From the NCBI GenBank assembly GCA_030696435.1, contig JAUYSF010000334.1, forward strand, positions 1 to 7,627: a stretch of 7,627 nucleotides of DNA, written 5' to 3'. The stretch is from Desulfoprunum sp. GTDB taxonomy: Bacteria > Desulfobacterota > Desulfobulbia > Desulfobulbales > Desulfocapsaceae. A program made the translations under genes and the position numbers. This document shows positions 1 through 6,119 of the stretch, piece by piece. The number at the start of each line of letters is the position of its first letter. Position 1 is the stretch's first letter. The notes beneath the pieces were generated by a model. It was not told the origin of the DNA, did no database searches, and saw only the letters and a list, made by a program, of their open reading frames with translations.

Positions 1-1662
1 GCCTACGGTTCTGGTAAATCTTCCTCAACCGGGAACGATATGCCTTTTCTCGAGTTCCGGCCACTGGTCGGAGTCCTTCATACAATGGGAGATGAGATCA
101 CTTCCCGGATACAAGAATTGCAGGATGCCGAGAAGAAATACCGTGGTATCTTTGAAAATGCGGTGGAGGGGATCTTCCAATTCGTGCCTGATGGACACTT
201 TCTGAGTGCCAATCCGTCAATGGCCCGGATTCTCGGATATGACTCTCCGGCAGAACTGATGAACATCGCCACGGATGTCGGCAGGCAACTATTTGTCGAT
301 TTCGAGCAATACGAAAAATTTCTTCGGGCCATTGGAAAGGAGAAAACCACTCACGCCTTTCATGTCCAGCTCTACCGCAAAAACGGAAATAAGGTGTGGG
401 TGTCGCTTCATGCCCACCGGGTCCTCGACGAGAACGGAACCTTGCTCCTTGTCGAAGGCTTGCTTGAAGATATTTCCGAGCATTTACAAGCGGAGGCGGA
501 ACGGCTGATGCTTGAAGAGAAGCTCCATCAGTCACAGAAGATGGAGACGGTCGGACTTCTGGCAGGTGGCATAGCCCATGATTTCAATAACCTTTTAACC
601 CCCATCATGGGGTATACCGAGCTGTTGACAACGGATCTTCCCGCAGACGATCCTCGGCGACACAAGCTGGATCAGGTCACCCTCGCGGCCGAACGAGCCC
701 GCGATCTGGTCTCACGCTTGCTCTCCTTTAGCCGCAAACAGATCATTGAACTGAAGAAGGTGTCCCTGGGGGTGCTGATCAGCCAGTTCGAAAACATGCT
801 TCACCGTACCATCCGTGAGAATGTCCACATTGAGGTGACGGTTTCGCCTTCGCTCGGGCTGATCAAGGCGGATCAAGGCCAGATTGAACAGATCCTGGTC
901 AACCTGGCCATCAATGCCCAGGACGCCATGCCGGATGGCGGGACACTGACCATCGAAGCGACGGATGTGGAGCTGGATGAATCCTATACCGCCACCCATC
1001 CGGAGGTTACCGCCGGGCCCTACATTATGCTGGCGATAAGCGACACCGGGGTGGGAATGGACAAGGAAACGATGGAGCATATCTTTGACCCGTTCTTCAC
1101 CACCAAAGAACTGGGCAAAGGGACCGGCCTCGGACTCTCGACGGTGTACGGCATCGTCAAACAGCATGGCGGATCGATATCCGTGTATTCGGAAAAAGGA
1201 CATGGCAGTACCTTCAAGATCTTTCTGCCAAGGATTTTCGATCAGGATGTGATCGTGGAGGCCAACGAGTCGCACTTGGATGAACTGCTCTATGGCAGCG
1301 AGACAGTGCTACTCGTTGAAGACAACGCCATAGTCAGAGACCTCGCCTTCACGATTCTGCAGAGTCTGGGATATCAGGTGCTGGTAGCGGAAACGCCCGA
1401 TCAGTGCCTCGAAATGATCGCCGCATACGCAGGTCCTATTGAACTGCTCCTAACGGATGTGGTGATGCCGGGGATGAACGGCAGAAATCTTTTTGAACGG
1501 CTCCGTCCCGAACTGCCCGGACTCAAGGTCCTGTTCATGTCGGGATATACCACTAATGTGATCATGCACCATGGAGTCATTGACGAAGGCGTCCATTTTC
1601 TGCAGAAACCGTTTTCGATGCTTGCCCTTTCGCAAAAGATACGAGAGGTGCTTGCCTCATAG
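1..1662 (+). CDS. Hybrid sensor histidine kinase (PAS-HisKA-HATPase-REC), 5' partial
   Basis: The frame is open from base 1 to the TAG at 1660-1662. The first ATG (base 40) has no convincing ribosome binding site and the 13 codons before it read as protein, so the gene probably starts outside the window. Numbering from that ATG (540 residues): a PAS domain at about 32-150, introduced by a helical linker; a HisKA H-box with phosphoacceptor H180 (HDFNN); a HATPase with N-box N288/N292, G1 motif DTGVGM 335-340, F-box near 349-353 and G2 motif GKGTGLGL 359-366; and a C-terminal receiver at about 421-538 with D428, phosphoacceptor D473, S501 and K523. All catalytic residues are present. The protein should autophosphorylate and pass phosphate to its own receiver, for relay or as a phosphate sink. 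The part inside the window has no membrane segment; the input or anchor may lie upstream. Partner and signal are unknown. It lies 239 bp before the Cpx-like operon on the same strand, and no terminator is visible between them. Confidence 0.93.
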   Translation, partial: AYGSGKSSSTGNDMPFLEFRPLVGVLHTMGDEITSRIQELQDAEKKYRGIFENAVEGIFQFVPDGHFLSANPSMARILGYDSPAELMNIATDVGRQLFVDFEQYEKFLRAIGKEKTTHAFHVQLYRKNGNKVWVSLHAHRVLDENGTLLLVEGLLEDISEHLQAEAERLMLEEKLHQSQKMETVGLLAGGIAHDFNNLLTPIMGYTELLTTDLPADDPRRHKLDQVTLAAERARDLVSRLLSFSRKQIIELKKVSLGVLISQFENMLHRTIRENVHIEVTVSPSLGLIKADQGQIEQILVNLAINAQDAMPDGGTLTIEATDVELDESYTATHPEVTAGPYIMLAISDTGVGMDKETMEHIFDPFFTTKELGKGTGLGLSTVYGIVKQHGGSISVYSEKGHGSTFKIFLPRIFDQDVIVEANESHLDELLYGSETVLLVEDNAIVRDLAFTILQSLGYQVLVAETPDQCLEMIAAYAGPIELLLTDVVMPGMNGRNLFERLRPELPGLKVLFMSGYTTNVIMHHGVIDEGVHFLQKPFSMLALSQKIREVLAS

Positions 1663-1901
1663 GATGTCCTTGTTTGACCTTTCGCTCGCTTCTTCTCATT
1701 TCTGAAACATCGCTTTACAGGAAAAGCCCATTGAGCGGATCGTCTTTTGGGGGGCAGCCGTCATACCGGGCATTGATACAACCTGTTACAATTTTTTACC
1801 TCCCTGAGAGGAAGATTATCCCGGCCTGCGCTAGTGTATTGGACAAGAAAGGGGAGCGGTATTTGTCCCCATCATCCAATTCACCTACAAGGAGGGACGT
1901 C
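1663..1901 (+). promoter_or_regulatory. Intergenic leader/promoter region of the lipoprotein-regulator-kinase operon
   Basis: This 239-bp stretch has no convincing gene; an open frame from 1674 only extends the lipoprotein frame upstream and lacks a signal peptide at its start. It contains a CpxR-box-like direct repeat at 1785-1799, a TACAAT (1787-1792) that could serve as a -10 element although no good -35 lies at the right distance, and an inverted pair GGACAA (1841-1846) / TTGTCC (1863-1868). No sharp sigma-70 promoter can be chosen by eye. The strong ribosome binding site AAGGAGGG at 1889-1896 decides the ATG at 1902. Confidence 0.5.
1785..1799 (-). promoter_or_regulatory. Candidate CpxR-type box
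   Basis: On the minus strand this reads GTAAA-AAATT-GTAAC, two half-sites spaced like the enterobacterial CpxR consensus GTAAA-N5-GTAAA, with only the last base differing. It lies about 100 bp before the start codon of a CpxP/Spy-like lipoprotein that heads an operon with a CpxR-like regulator, so autoregulation through this site is plausible. The match is seen in the sequence; its function is inferred, and AT-rich matches of this length can occur by chance. Confidence 0.4.
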
Positions 1902-2348
1902 ATGAAAAAATGGGCAATTGTTATCGTCACGTTGTTAACGGGAGGCAGCCTGCTGCTGTTCGGCGGCTGCAAGCATGGGCTGCAAGGCAAGGAGGCGCGC
2001 ATTGATTTTATTATCGATTACCTGGAGGAAGTCCTGGATCTCGACACACATCAACAGGCCAAACTTGCGGAAATCAGGAAAGAATTGACCGCCGAGCTGG
2101 TCGTCCTGCAAGAGTCCAGAAAGAAAATGTACCCGTTGTTCAAGGAGCAACTGGCTTCCGAGAAAATCGATACGGCAGTGGTGAAGCAGGCCATCGGCGA
2201 GCATCGCCAGCAATTTGACCGAGTTTTTGATCTGGCTATCGAGCGCCTGGCTGAATTCCATGCGATCCTGACGCCAGCGCAGCGCCAGAAACTACTTGCA
2301 AAGCTTGAGAAAATGGAGAAATCACATGGGAAGTGTGTGATAAACTAA
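1902..2348 (+). CDS. Spy/CpxP-family periplasmic lipoprotein (LTxxQ-type)
   Basis: The protein has 148 residues. The ATG at 1902 is chosen because AAGGAGGG (1889-1896) precedes it at good spacing and it opens with a lipoprotein signal peptide: two lysines, a hydrophobic core at 4-20, then a lipobox-like FGGC with C23 as the likely lipidated cysteine. The mature part is almost entirely charged, amphipathic helix. It carries a degenerate LTxxQ-like repeat near residues 46-51 (LDTHQQ) and a clear one, LTPAQ, near the C-terminus. Such repeats mark the Spy/CpxP/ZraP group of periplasmic chaperones and stress-sensor accessory proteins. Enterobacterial CpxP inhibits the kinase CpxA until misfolded envelope proteins titrate it away. 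Here the gene lies directly before a regulator and kinase pair on the same strand, so a similar feedback role is likely. Unlike Spy and CpxP, which are soluble, this protein seems membrane-tethered. A second cysteine lies four residues from the C-terminus (GKCVIN). A metal-responsive CnrX/ZraP-like role is an alternative. Confidence 0.8.
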   Translation: MKKWAIVIVTLLTGGSLLLFGGCKHGLQGKEARIDFIIDYLEEVLDLDTHQQAKLAEIRKELTAELVVLQESRKKMYPLFKEQLASEKIDTAVVKQAIGEHRQQFDRVFDLAIERLAEFHAILTPAQRQKLLAKLEKMEKSHGKCVIN

Positions 2349-2356
2349 GGAAACCG

Positions 2357-2405
2357 CTACGACACCGAGGGGAGAATGCCTGCAACCATCCCCCTGGTGT
2401 TGTAG
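2357..2405 (+). promoter_or_regulatory. Intercistronic stem-loop between lipoprotein and regulator genes
   Basis: A 16-bp arm at 2357-2372 (starting CTACGACACC) pairs with 2390-2405 (ending GGTGTTGTAG) around a 17-nt loop, with one A-C mismatch and two G-U pairs in RNA. It starts 9 bases after the lipoprotein stop codon and ends 36 bases before the regulator start. No U-tract follows directly (a TTTT appears six bases later), so it is not a textbook terminator. It could act as a partial terminator or as a 3' stabiliser that keeps lipoprotein mRNA above regulator and kinase mRNA. Confidence 0.6.
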
Positions 2406-2441
2406 TGAGATTTTGACAACTCTTGAAGGGCGGATGGACGT

Positions 2442-3149
2442 ATGAAGACCAGCATCCTGATCATTGACGATGACGACAAACTGAACCGACTGCTGCAGGC
2501 CTTTCTGGCCGGTTTCAACATGGAGGTCGTCAGCGCCACCAAGCCGTCGGTGGGACTGAAGCTGCTCAGGGATCGCCGGCCTGACTTGGTGATCCTCGAC
2601 CTGATGCTGCCGGAGATGGATGGATTTGCCGTCTGCCGGGAGATCCGCCGGCTGTCGACGGTACCGATCATCATGCTCACCGCTCGCGGCGATCTTGCTG
2701 ACCGGATCGTCGGGCTGGAGTTGGGGGCGGACGATTATCTGGCCAAGCCTTTCGAACCACGCGAGTTGGTCGCTCGAATCCAATCGGTACTGCGCCGTTG
2801 TCGCCAGGATTTACGGCCGGACACCATCGCGGCGGGCCGGGTTACAATCGACCGGACGGCCCGCACCGTCTATCTGGACAACGCCGCCATCGACCTGTCG
2901 ACCAACGAATATGACCTGCTGGCCCTGCTCGTCGGCAGGCCCGGCCGGGTCTTCTCCCGCGACGATATCCTCCAGGAGATGCGCGGTACGGATTGCGATG
3001 CCTTCAACCGTACCGTGGACGTCACCATCAGCAGGTTGCGCCAGAAGCTGGGCGACGATCCCCGTTATCCCCGCCTGATCAAAACGGTGTGGGGTGCGGG
3101 CTATGCTTTTATGGAAGGCGGCGGTGATGCGAGTGCAATCGATGAGTAG
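2442..3149 (+). CDS. OmpR/CpxR-type response regulator with winged-helix domain
   Basis: The protein has 235 residues, the usual length for the OmpR/PhoB family. The receiver spans about 4-117: acidic pocket D10/D11, phosphoacceptor D53 (ILDLMLPEMDG), T80 and K102 (AKPFEP). The winged-helix DNA-binding domain spans about 128-225, with the recognition-helix region FNRTVDVTISRLRQKLG and the wing ending in KTVWGAGYAF. By eye the sequence resembles CpxR and RstA more than PhoB. Phosphorylation by the adjacent kinase should drive dimerisation and binding to direct-repeat sites; the CpxR-like box at 1785-1799 is a candidate. A weak GAAGGG ribosome binding site (2425-2430) precedes the ATG at 2442. 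The end of the gene overlaps the kinase start by 23 bases, which indicates translational coupling. Confidence 0.93.
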   Translation: MKTSILIIDDDDKLNRLLQAFLAGFNMEVVSATKPSVGLKLLRDRRPDLVILDLMLPEMDGFAVCREIRRLSTVPIIMLTARGDLADRIVGLELGADDYLAKPFEPRELVARIQSVLRRCRQDLRPDTIAAGRVTIDRTARTVYLDNAAIDLSTNEYDLLALLVGRPGRVFSRDDILQEMRGTDCDAFNRTVDVTISRLRQKLGDDPRYPRLIKTVWGAGYAFMEGGGDASAIDE

Positions 3150-4464
3150 GATCAAAAGGCTGTTTTCCTCGGTTTTTGTCAGGCTCCTGCTGGTCTGTCT
3201 CTTTGCCTGGCTGTTGATCACCGTGGCAGTGAGCGTGCTTTTTATCAGCCACCGGTTCATGGCCGGCGTGCCGTACAGTCCCCTGGTCGCCCACTACCTC
3301 GAATACCTGGTCGCCGATCTAAACGGGCAGCAGGAGCGCGCCGTTTTGCTCGCCAACCGGCTGGGAATCGACATAGAGTATCAGGGCGAAAACTCCCGTT
3401 GGTCGAGCGGTGGCACCCCTTTGCCCAAAAGTCTGCACTTTTTTCAGGCGCCAAGGGGTAAGGGCATGGCCTTCGCCTTTCGTCGCGGCGTGAAATACCT
3501 GCGCTATCAACACCCGACCGGCACCTATCTGTTCACCGTGCCCGACAATTATGGGGAGGACCAGCTGCAGTCCGGCCCTCATCTTTTCGCCCTGGTTATC
3601 ATCGCCCTGGTTTTTGCCGGGGCATATCTCCTGATTCGCCGCATTCTCGCCCCGATTTCCATCCTCCACGAGGCGACCCGCAAGGTGGGCAAGGGTGATC
3701 TCAGCCACAAAGTGCTGGTGCAGGGCAACAGCGAACTGGCCAGGCTGGCCGACAGCTTCAACGACATGGTCCGGCAAGTACGGGAAATGATTACTGCTAA
3801 GGAACAGTTGCTGCGGGATGTCAGCCATGAACTGCGTTCTCCGTTGACCCGGATCAAGGTGCTCCTGGAAATGGTCGAGCCACCCGACCGTGTCGAGTTG
3901 ATCCGCGGTGATGTTAGGGAGCTGGAGGATTTGGTTACCTCGATCCTCGAGACCGCCCGCCATTTCCACCAGCTGGACGGACTGAGCATGGAGGAAGTTG
4001 ACCTCTGTGATCTCGTTGCCGAGGCGATCAAGCGGCGGGGCGAGGAGGCGGCGGAGGTCGTTCTGGAAGTTCCGGAACATCCGGTCATGGCCAGGATCGA
4101 CCGGCGCCTCTTTGCCAGGGTGACGGACAATCTCCTGGCCAATGCTCTGGTGCATGGCTTGCCGGCGGTCGGACCGGTCAGGGTGCGGATCGAGCAGGGC
4201 ACTTGCGGCATCGAATTCTCAGTGGTCGACAGCGGGCCGGGGATCGGTGAGGAGGACCTGCCCCATGTCATGGAGCCCTTCTATCAAGCGGACAAATCTC
4301 GAAGTCGGGAAAACAACGGCTACGGCCTCGGTCTCTGCCTGTGCAAGACCATCGTCGAAGCCCATGGCGGCGAACTCATCCTGTCCAGCCAGCGGGGCCG
4401 AGGGACCACGGCCTTGGTGCGATTGGCCGCCGGTCCCGGTCAACCTGCCGAGCCGTTATCCTGA
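3127..4464 (+). CDS. HAMP-domain sensor histidine kinase (CpxA-like)
   Basis: The ATG at 3127 is preferred over the in-frame ATGs at 3094 and 3142 because GGAAGGCGG lies a few bases upstream; it gives 445 residues. Domains in order: membrane segment at about 17-40; an extracytoplasmic sensor region of about 110 residues; membrane segment at about 152-171; HAMP at about 172-223; HisKA with phosphoacceptor H234 (SHELRSPLTR); HATPase with N-box N335/N339, G1 motif DSGPGIG 368-374, F-box EPFYQ 383-387 and G2 motif GYGLGL 398-403. All catalytic motifs are present. The protein is an inner-membrane kinase and probable phosphatase for the regulator it overlaps. The periplasmic domain would be the natural contact for the lipoprotein encoded at the head of the operon. 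Its signal (misfolded protein, metal or lipid stress) cannot be read from the sequence. No clear terminator follows. Confidence 0.92.
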   Translation: MRVQSMSRIKRLFSSVFVRLLLVCLFAWLLITVAVSVLFISHRFMAGVPYSPLVAHYLEYLVADLNGQQERAVLLANRLGIDIEYQGENSRWSSGGTPLPKSLHFFQAPRGKGMAFAFRRGVKYLRYQHPTGTYLFTVPDNYGEDQLQSGPHLFALVIIALVFAGAYLLIRRILAPISILHEATRKVGKGDLSHKVLVQGNSELARLADSFNDMVRQVREMITAKEQLLRDVSHELRSPLTRIKVLLEMVEPPDRVELIRGDVRELEDLVTSILETARHFHQLDGLSMEEVDLCDLVAEAIKRRGEEAAEVVLEVPEHPVMARIDRRLFARVTDNLLANALVHGLPAVGPVRVRIEQGTCGIEFSVVDSGPGIGEEDLPHVMEPFYQADKSRSRENNGYGLGLCLCKTIVEAHGGELILSSQRGRGTTALVRLAAGPGQPAEPLS

Positions 4465-4521
4465 CCGTAGCTCCTTGGCCGTCTGCATCTCCGATGTTCT
4501 CGCAAAGGCTTCGAGGTGGGA

Positions 4522-4566
4522 GGTGGGGTCAGAGGCGGGGTCAAGGCGGGGTCAAGGCGGGGTCAA
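4522..4566 (+). repeat. Tandem GGGGTCA repeat block at the left edge of the RAYT element
   Basis: Three perfect tandem copies of the 11-mer GGCGGGGTCAA (4534-4544, 4545-4555, 4556-4566) follow one diverged copy, GGTGGGGTCAGA, at 4522-4533. The last copy runs into the left terminal inverted repeat and contains the transposase stop codon on the minus strand. Related units in inverted orientation stand on the other side of the transposase. They probably are, or derive from, the recognition sequences of the transposase. Confidence 0.9.
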
Positions 4567-4585
4567 GTCTGCCGTTGGCTTTTAT
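4559..4585 (+). repeat. Left terminal inverted repeat of the RAYT element
   Basis: This 27-bp sequence begins GGGGTCAAGTCTG and ends TTGGCTTTTAT. It matches the reverse complement of 5570-5596 at 25 of 27 positions. It covers the last codons and the TGA stop of the transposase gene, so the end of the protein is written inside the repeat. Confidence 0.88.
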
Positions 4586-5543
4586 CCAGTTTTGTCCGTA
4601 TCTCTTGCAGATCCTTTTGAATCACCCGGTCTTTTTTCAAGCGCAGCTTCACCCGCTCAATCGCACTGCTGACCGTGCTGTAATTGCTCATGCCAAAGCT
4701 TTCCCCCACTTCAATGAGGGTTTGTCGGCTCAAAAGGCGGATCAGATACATTGCCACTTCCCGTGGCAGGTTTTCCCTTCCTCTTCGGGATACTGCGATC
4801 TGCTCTTTTGGCACCTGGAAATGATCACAGACCATGGTAATGATCTCTGCCGCTGTCGGACCGAATATCCGAGACTCCGGTATCTCTTCCTGGAAGCCGA
4901 GGTGTTGGAATTTCTCTTTCAGCCAGTCCTTGAAAACAGTCCCTCCCAGTACGGATGGCAGATTTTTCAAGAGATAGAATCGCTCGATCTCTTCCGATTC
5001 GTCCAGAGAGACAAAGTCTTGATAGGCTGCCCTTTGGCCGGTCTTCTTTGCGCAGAGCATGGACAACAGAAAATCCCTCTCCAGCCACGCCCATTTCTTT
5101 GCAGTAGAGACATAGCCCTGATGACTGCTCCAGGAAAAATCAGCCAGCGAGTTAACCAACCCTGCCCGTATCGGGTTTCTGTGGATATAGCGCAGTACTT
5201 CGAGGAGATGGCTGTCCGCCTCTACCAGCACCGATTTATATCTGCCTCGGAATACCTGGCCGTCAGTTTCGTGCTGACGATTGAAACGCTGGGTATAGAC
5301 TCCGTTCACATGCCGCATGCACCGGGAGATATTGCCATTCGGCGTATTAACCAGCAAATGATAATGATTGGGCATCAGACAATATGCCGCGATCTTGATA
5401 TTCCAGCCGACTGATGTCTCCTGCAGAATCTGGAGGAAGGATTCATAGTCCGTTCGTGACAGGAAGACCTCTTCCCTCCTCCTGCCGCGGTTCATGACAT
5501 GATACCATGCCCCCGGATATTCTATGCGTAATGGTCTTGACAT
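4563..5543 (-). CDS. REP-associated tyrosine transposase (RAYT, Y1/HUH type) with DnaA-like C-terminal domain
   Basis: The ATG at 5543 gives 326 residues starting MSRPLRIEYPGAWYHVMNRG, the usual N-terminus of this family; a GTG at 5561 would add six residues but has no ribosome binding site. The Y1 single-strand transposase domain covers about 1-145: HUH motif H60-Y61-H62 (metal binding) and probable catalytic tyrosine Y119 in YIHRNPIRAGLV. Family members nick and join single-stranded DNA at hairpin REP-like sequences, and many are domesticated. Residues of about 225-302 resemble the helix-turn-helix domain IV of DnaA (AAEIITMVCDHF, then REVAMYLIRLL, then YSTVSSAIERV) and may recognise double-stranded repeat DNA. 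The gene looks intact. It is bounded by 27-bp inverted repeats, and its last codons and TGA stop lie inside the left repeat. A TATTAT at 5567-5572 is a possible -10 element without a good -35. It lies between two convergent gene sets, a neutral landing place. Confidence 0.92.
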   Translation of the reverse strand: MSRPLRIEYPGAWYHVMNRGRRREEVFLSRTDYESFLQILQETSVGWNIKIAAYCLMPNHYHLLVNTPNGNISRCMRHVNGVYTQRFNRQHETDGQVFRGRYKSVLVEADSHLLEVLRYIHRNPIRAGLVNSLADFSWSSHQGYVSTAKKWAWLERDFLLSMLCAKKTGQRAAYQDFVSLDESEEIERFYLLKNLPSVLGGTVFKDWLKEKFQHLGFQEEIPESRIFGPTAAEIITMVCDHFQVPKEQIAVSRRGRENLPREVAMYLIRLLSRQTLIEVGESFGMSNYSTVSSAIERVKLRLKKDRVIQKDLQEIRTKLDKSQRQT

Positions 5544-5569
5544 ACTCTCAACCTGTAACACGTTTCATA

Positions 5570-5596
5570 ATAAAAGCCAAAGACAGACTTGACCCC
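5570..5596 (-). repeat. Right terminal inverted repeat of the RAYT element
   Basis: This is the inverted partner of 4559-4585 (25 of 27 bases match), lying just upstream of the transposase start. It continues outward into GGGGTCA units, as the left copy does. A third, shorter relative lies at 6766-6801. Confidence 0.88.
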
Positions 5597-5675
5597 TTTC
5601 TTGACCCCTTTCTGACCTTCCTTGACAAGGGGCCTTTTAATGGGTGACCCCTTTCGCCACTTTCTGACCCCTTTC
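5589..5675 (-). repeat. Cluster of GACCCCTTTC units (GGGGTCA repeats in inverted orientation)
   Basis: On the plus strand TTGACCCCTTTC stands twice in tandem (5589-5600, 5601-5612), followed by related units at 5644-5655 (GTGACCCCTTTC) and 5664-5675 (CTGACCCCTTTC). On the minus strand each reads GAAAGGGGTCA, the same core as the left block of the element. The 34-bp arm 5621-5654 is embedded in this cluster, and the cluster ends exactly where a HigA-type gene fragment is cut. Confidence 0.85.
5621..5654 (+). repeat. Left arm of the 34-bp inverted repeat flanking the toxin-antitoxin cassette
   Basis: The sequence starts CTTGACAAGGGGCC and ends GGGTGACCCCTTT. Its reverse complement matches 6529-6562 at 31 of 34 positions without gaps. 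The arm begins with the near-palindrome CTTGACAAG. Confidence 0.88.
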
Positions 5676-5806
5676 TATTCAGCGGCTTTCGTTATCGACA
5701 AGCCGAAAAGCTCTTGGCGCCGCGTTCGGATAATCTCGCCGGGATGGGGCGGATTCTTTTTTTTATCATGGCTATTGCCCGCAATACCCATTGGAGCAAT
5801 AGCCAT
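5675..5806 (-). pseudogene. Truncated HigA/VapI-family antitoxin fragment
   Basis: A 43-codon frame starts at the ATG 5804-5806 and stops at TAG 5675-5677. After a poorly conserved leader it contains NPPHPGEII, then ELFGLSITKAAE. These match the hallmark start of HigA-type XRE antitoxins (PPHPGEILREE...PLGLSVTEAAKALGVSR). The frame breaks off just before the second helix of the helix-turn-helix, and the break coincides with the first base of the GGGGTCA repeat block, so the gene was probably cut by the repeat. It starts 4 bases after the stop codon of the intact antitoxin, with a GGATGA-like ribosome binding site, so it may still be co-transcribed and translated. The 12-bp inverted repeat 5767-5807 lies inside it. 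The family resemblance is by eye and rests on about 25 residues. A small functional protein cannot be excluded, but it lacks a full DNA-binding fold. Confidence 0.65.
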
Positions 5807-5807
5807 G
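5767..5807 (-). repeat. Perfect 12-bp inverted repeat with 17-base loop
   Basis: CATGGCTATTGC (5767-5778) is exactly complementary to GCAATAGCCATG (5796-5807). On the minus strand it begins 3 bases after the antitoxin stop codon and includes the start codon of the HigA-like fragment. It is followed in that direction by A8 rather than a U-tract, so it is not an intrinsic terminator for the toxin-antitoxin transcript. It may shield the 3' end of the antitoxin mRNA or hide the next start codon. Confidence 0.75.
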
Positions 5808-5810
5808 TTG

Positions 5811-6116
5811 TCATCCATGCAGCGGCCTAGCCTCAAGACGAACACCAAGCGCCCCGCAAACCCGGTTTATCGTATCGAATCGCGGGCGGGCATTCGGCCT
5901 GAGAGCTTTATACAAGGCCTCGCGGGTCAGCCCGGCTGCCCTCGCTACCTCGCTCATGCCACGCGCACGGGCCGCCAGACCCAACGCATGCGCCAACTCA
6001 GCAGCATCCCCTTCTTCGATTACAAGCGTCAAGTAGGTGGCAATATCCTCCTCGCTTTTCAGGTGCTCGGTAATATCAAATTCCGGCAAACCGGAGATAC
6101 GTAGTTTCCCTGTCAT
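5811..6116 (-). CDS. HigA-like addiction-module antitoxin, XRE helix-turn-helix (TIGR02684-type)
   Basis: The protein has 101 residues. The N-terminal part (about 10-35: FDITEHLKSEEDIATYLTLVIEEGD) is the segment shared by this antidote group and probably covers the toxin. The helix-turn-helix lies at about 53-90 (GMSEVARAAGLTREALYKAL, then FDTINRVCGALGVRL). It should neutralise the upstream RelE/HigB-like toxin and repress the operon by binding its promoter; the palindrome at 6425-6442 is the candidate operator. The start codon lies 3 bases after the toxin stop. GAGGAG, formed by the last toxin codons, is a strong ribosome binding site, so translation is coupled. Order is toxin first, antitoxin second, as in HigBA systems. 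The gene appears intact. Confidence 0.92.
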   Translation of the reverse strand: MTGKLRISGLPEFDITEHLKSEEDIATYLTLVIEEGDAAELAHALGLAARARGMSEVARAAGLTREALYKALRPNARPRFDTINRVCGALGVRLEARPLHG

Positions 6117-6119
6117 GGT

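Noticed and set aside
712..1275. A 187-codon minus-strand frame opposite the hybrid kinase
   Set aside because: It is antisense to intact HisKA and HATPase motifs, with no recognisable product.
1674..1901. N-terminal extension of the lipoprotein from an ATG at 1674
   Set aside because: The strong ribosome binding site and the lipoprotein signal peptide both point to 1902; an extension would bury the signal peptide.
3319..4155. A 278-codon minus-strand frame opposite the sensor kinase
   Set aside because: It is antisense to clear HAMP, HisKA and HATPase coding sequence; its composition is that of a reverse-frame shadow.
4459..4533. Minus-strand tail reading LEAFARTSEMQTAKELRSG then stop, faintly like the LEKAFGGTAEMW region of HigA, on the far side of the element from the HigA fragment
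   Set aside because: The similarity is only a few residues and lacks the conserved tryptophan. The frame is broken in the tandem repeat and overlaps the kinase gene end. It is tempting as the missing half of the cut antitoxin but unsupported.
4522..4566. CRISPR-like direct repeats
   Set aside because: Units are 11 bases, strictly tandem without spacers, and no cas gene is present.
4341..5414. A 357-codon plus-strand open frame opposite the transposase
   Set aside because: It is antisense to an intact, well-recognised RAYT gene, begins inside the kinase gene and shows no family motifs; a shadow frame.
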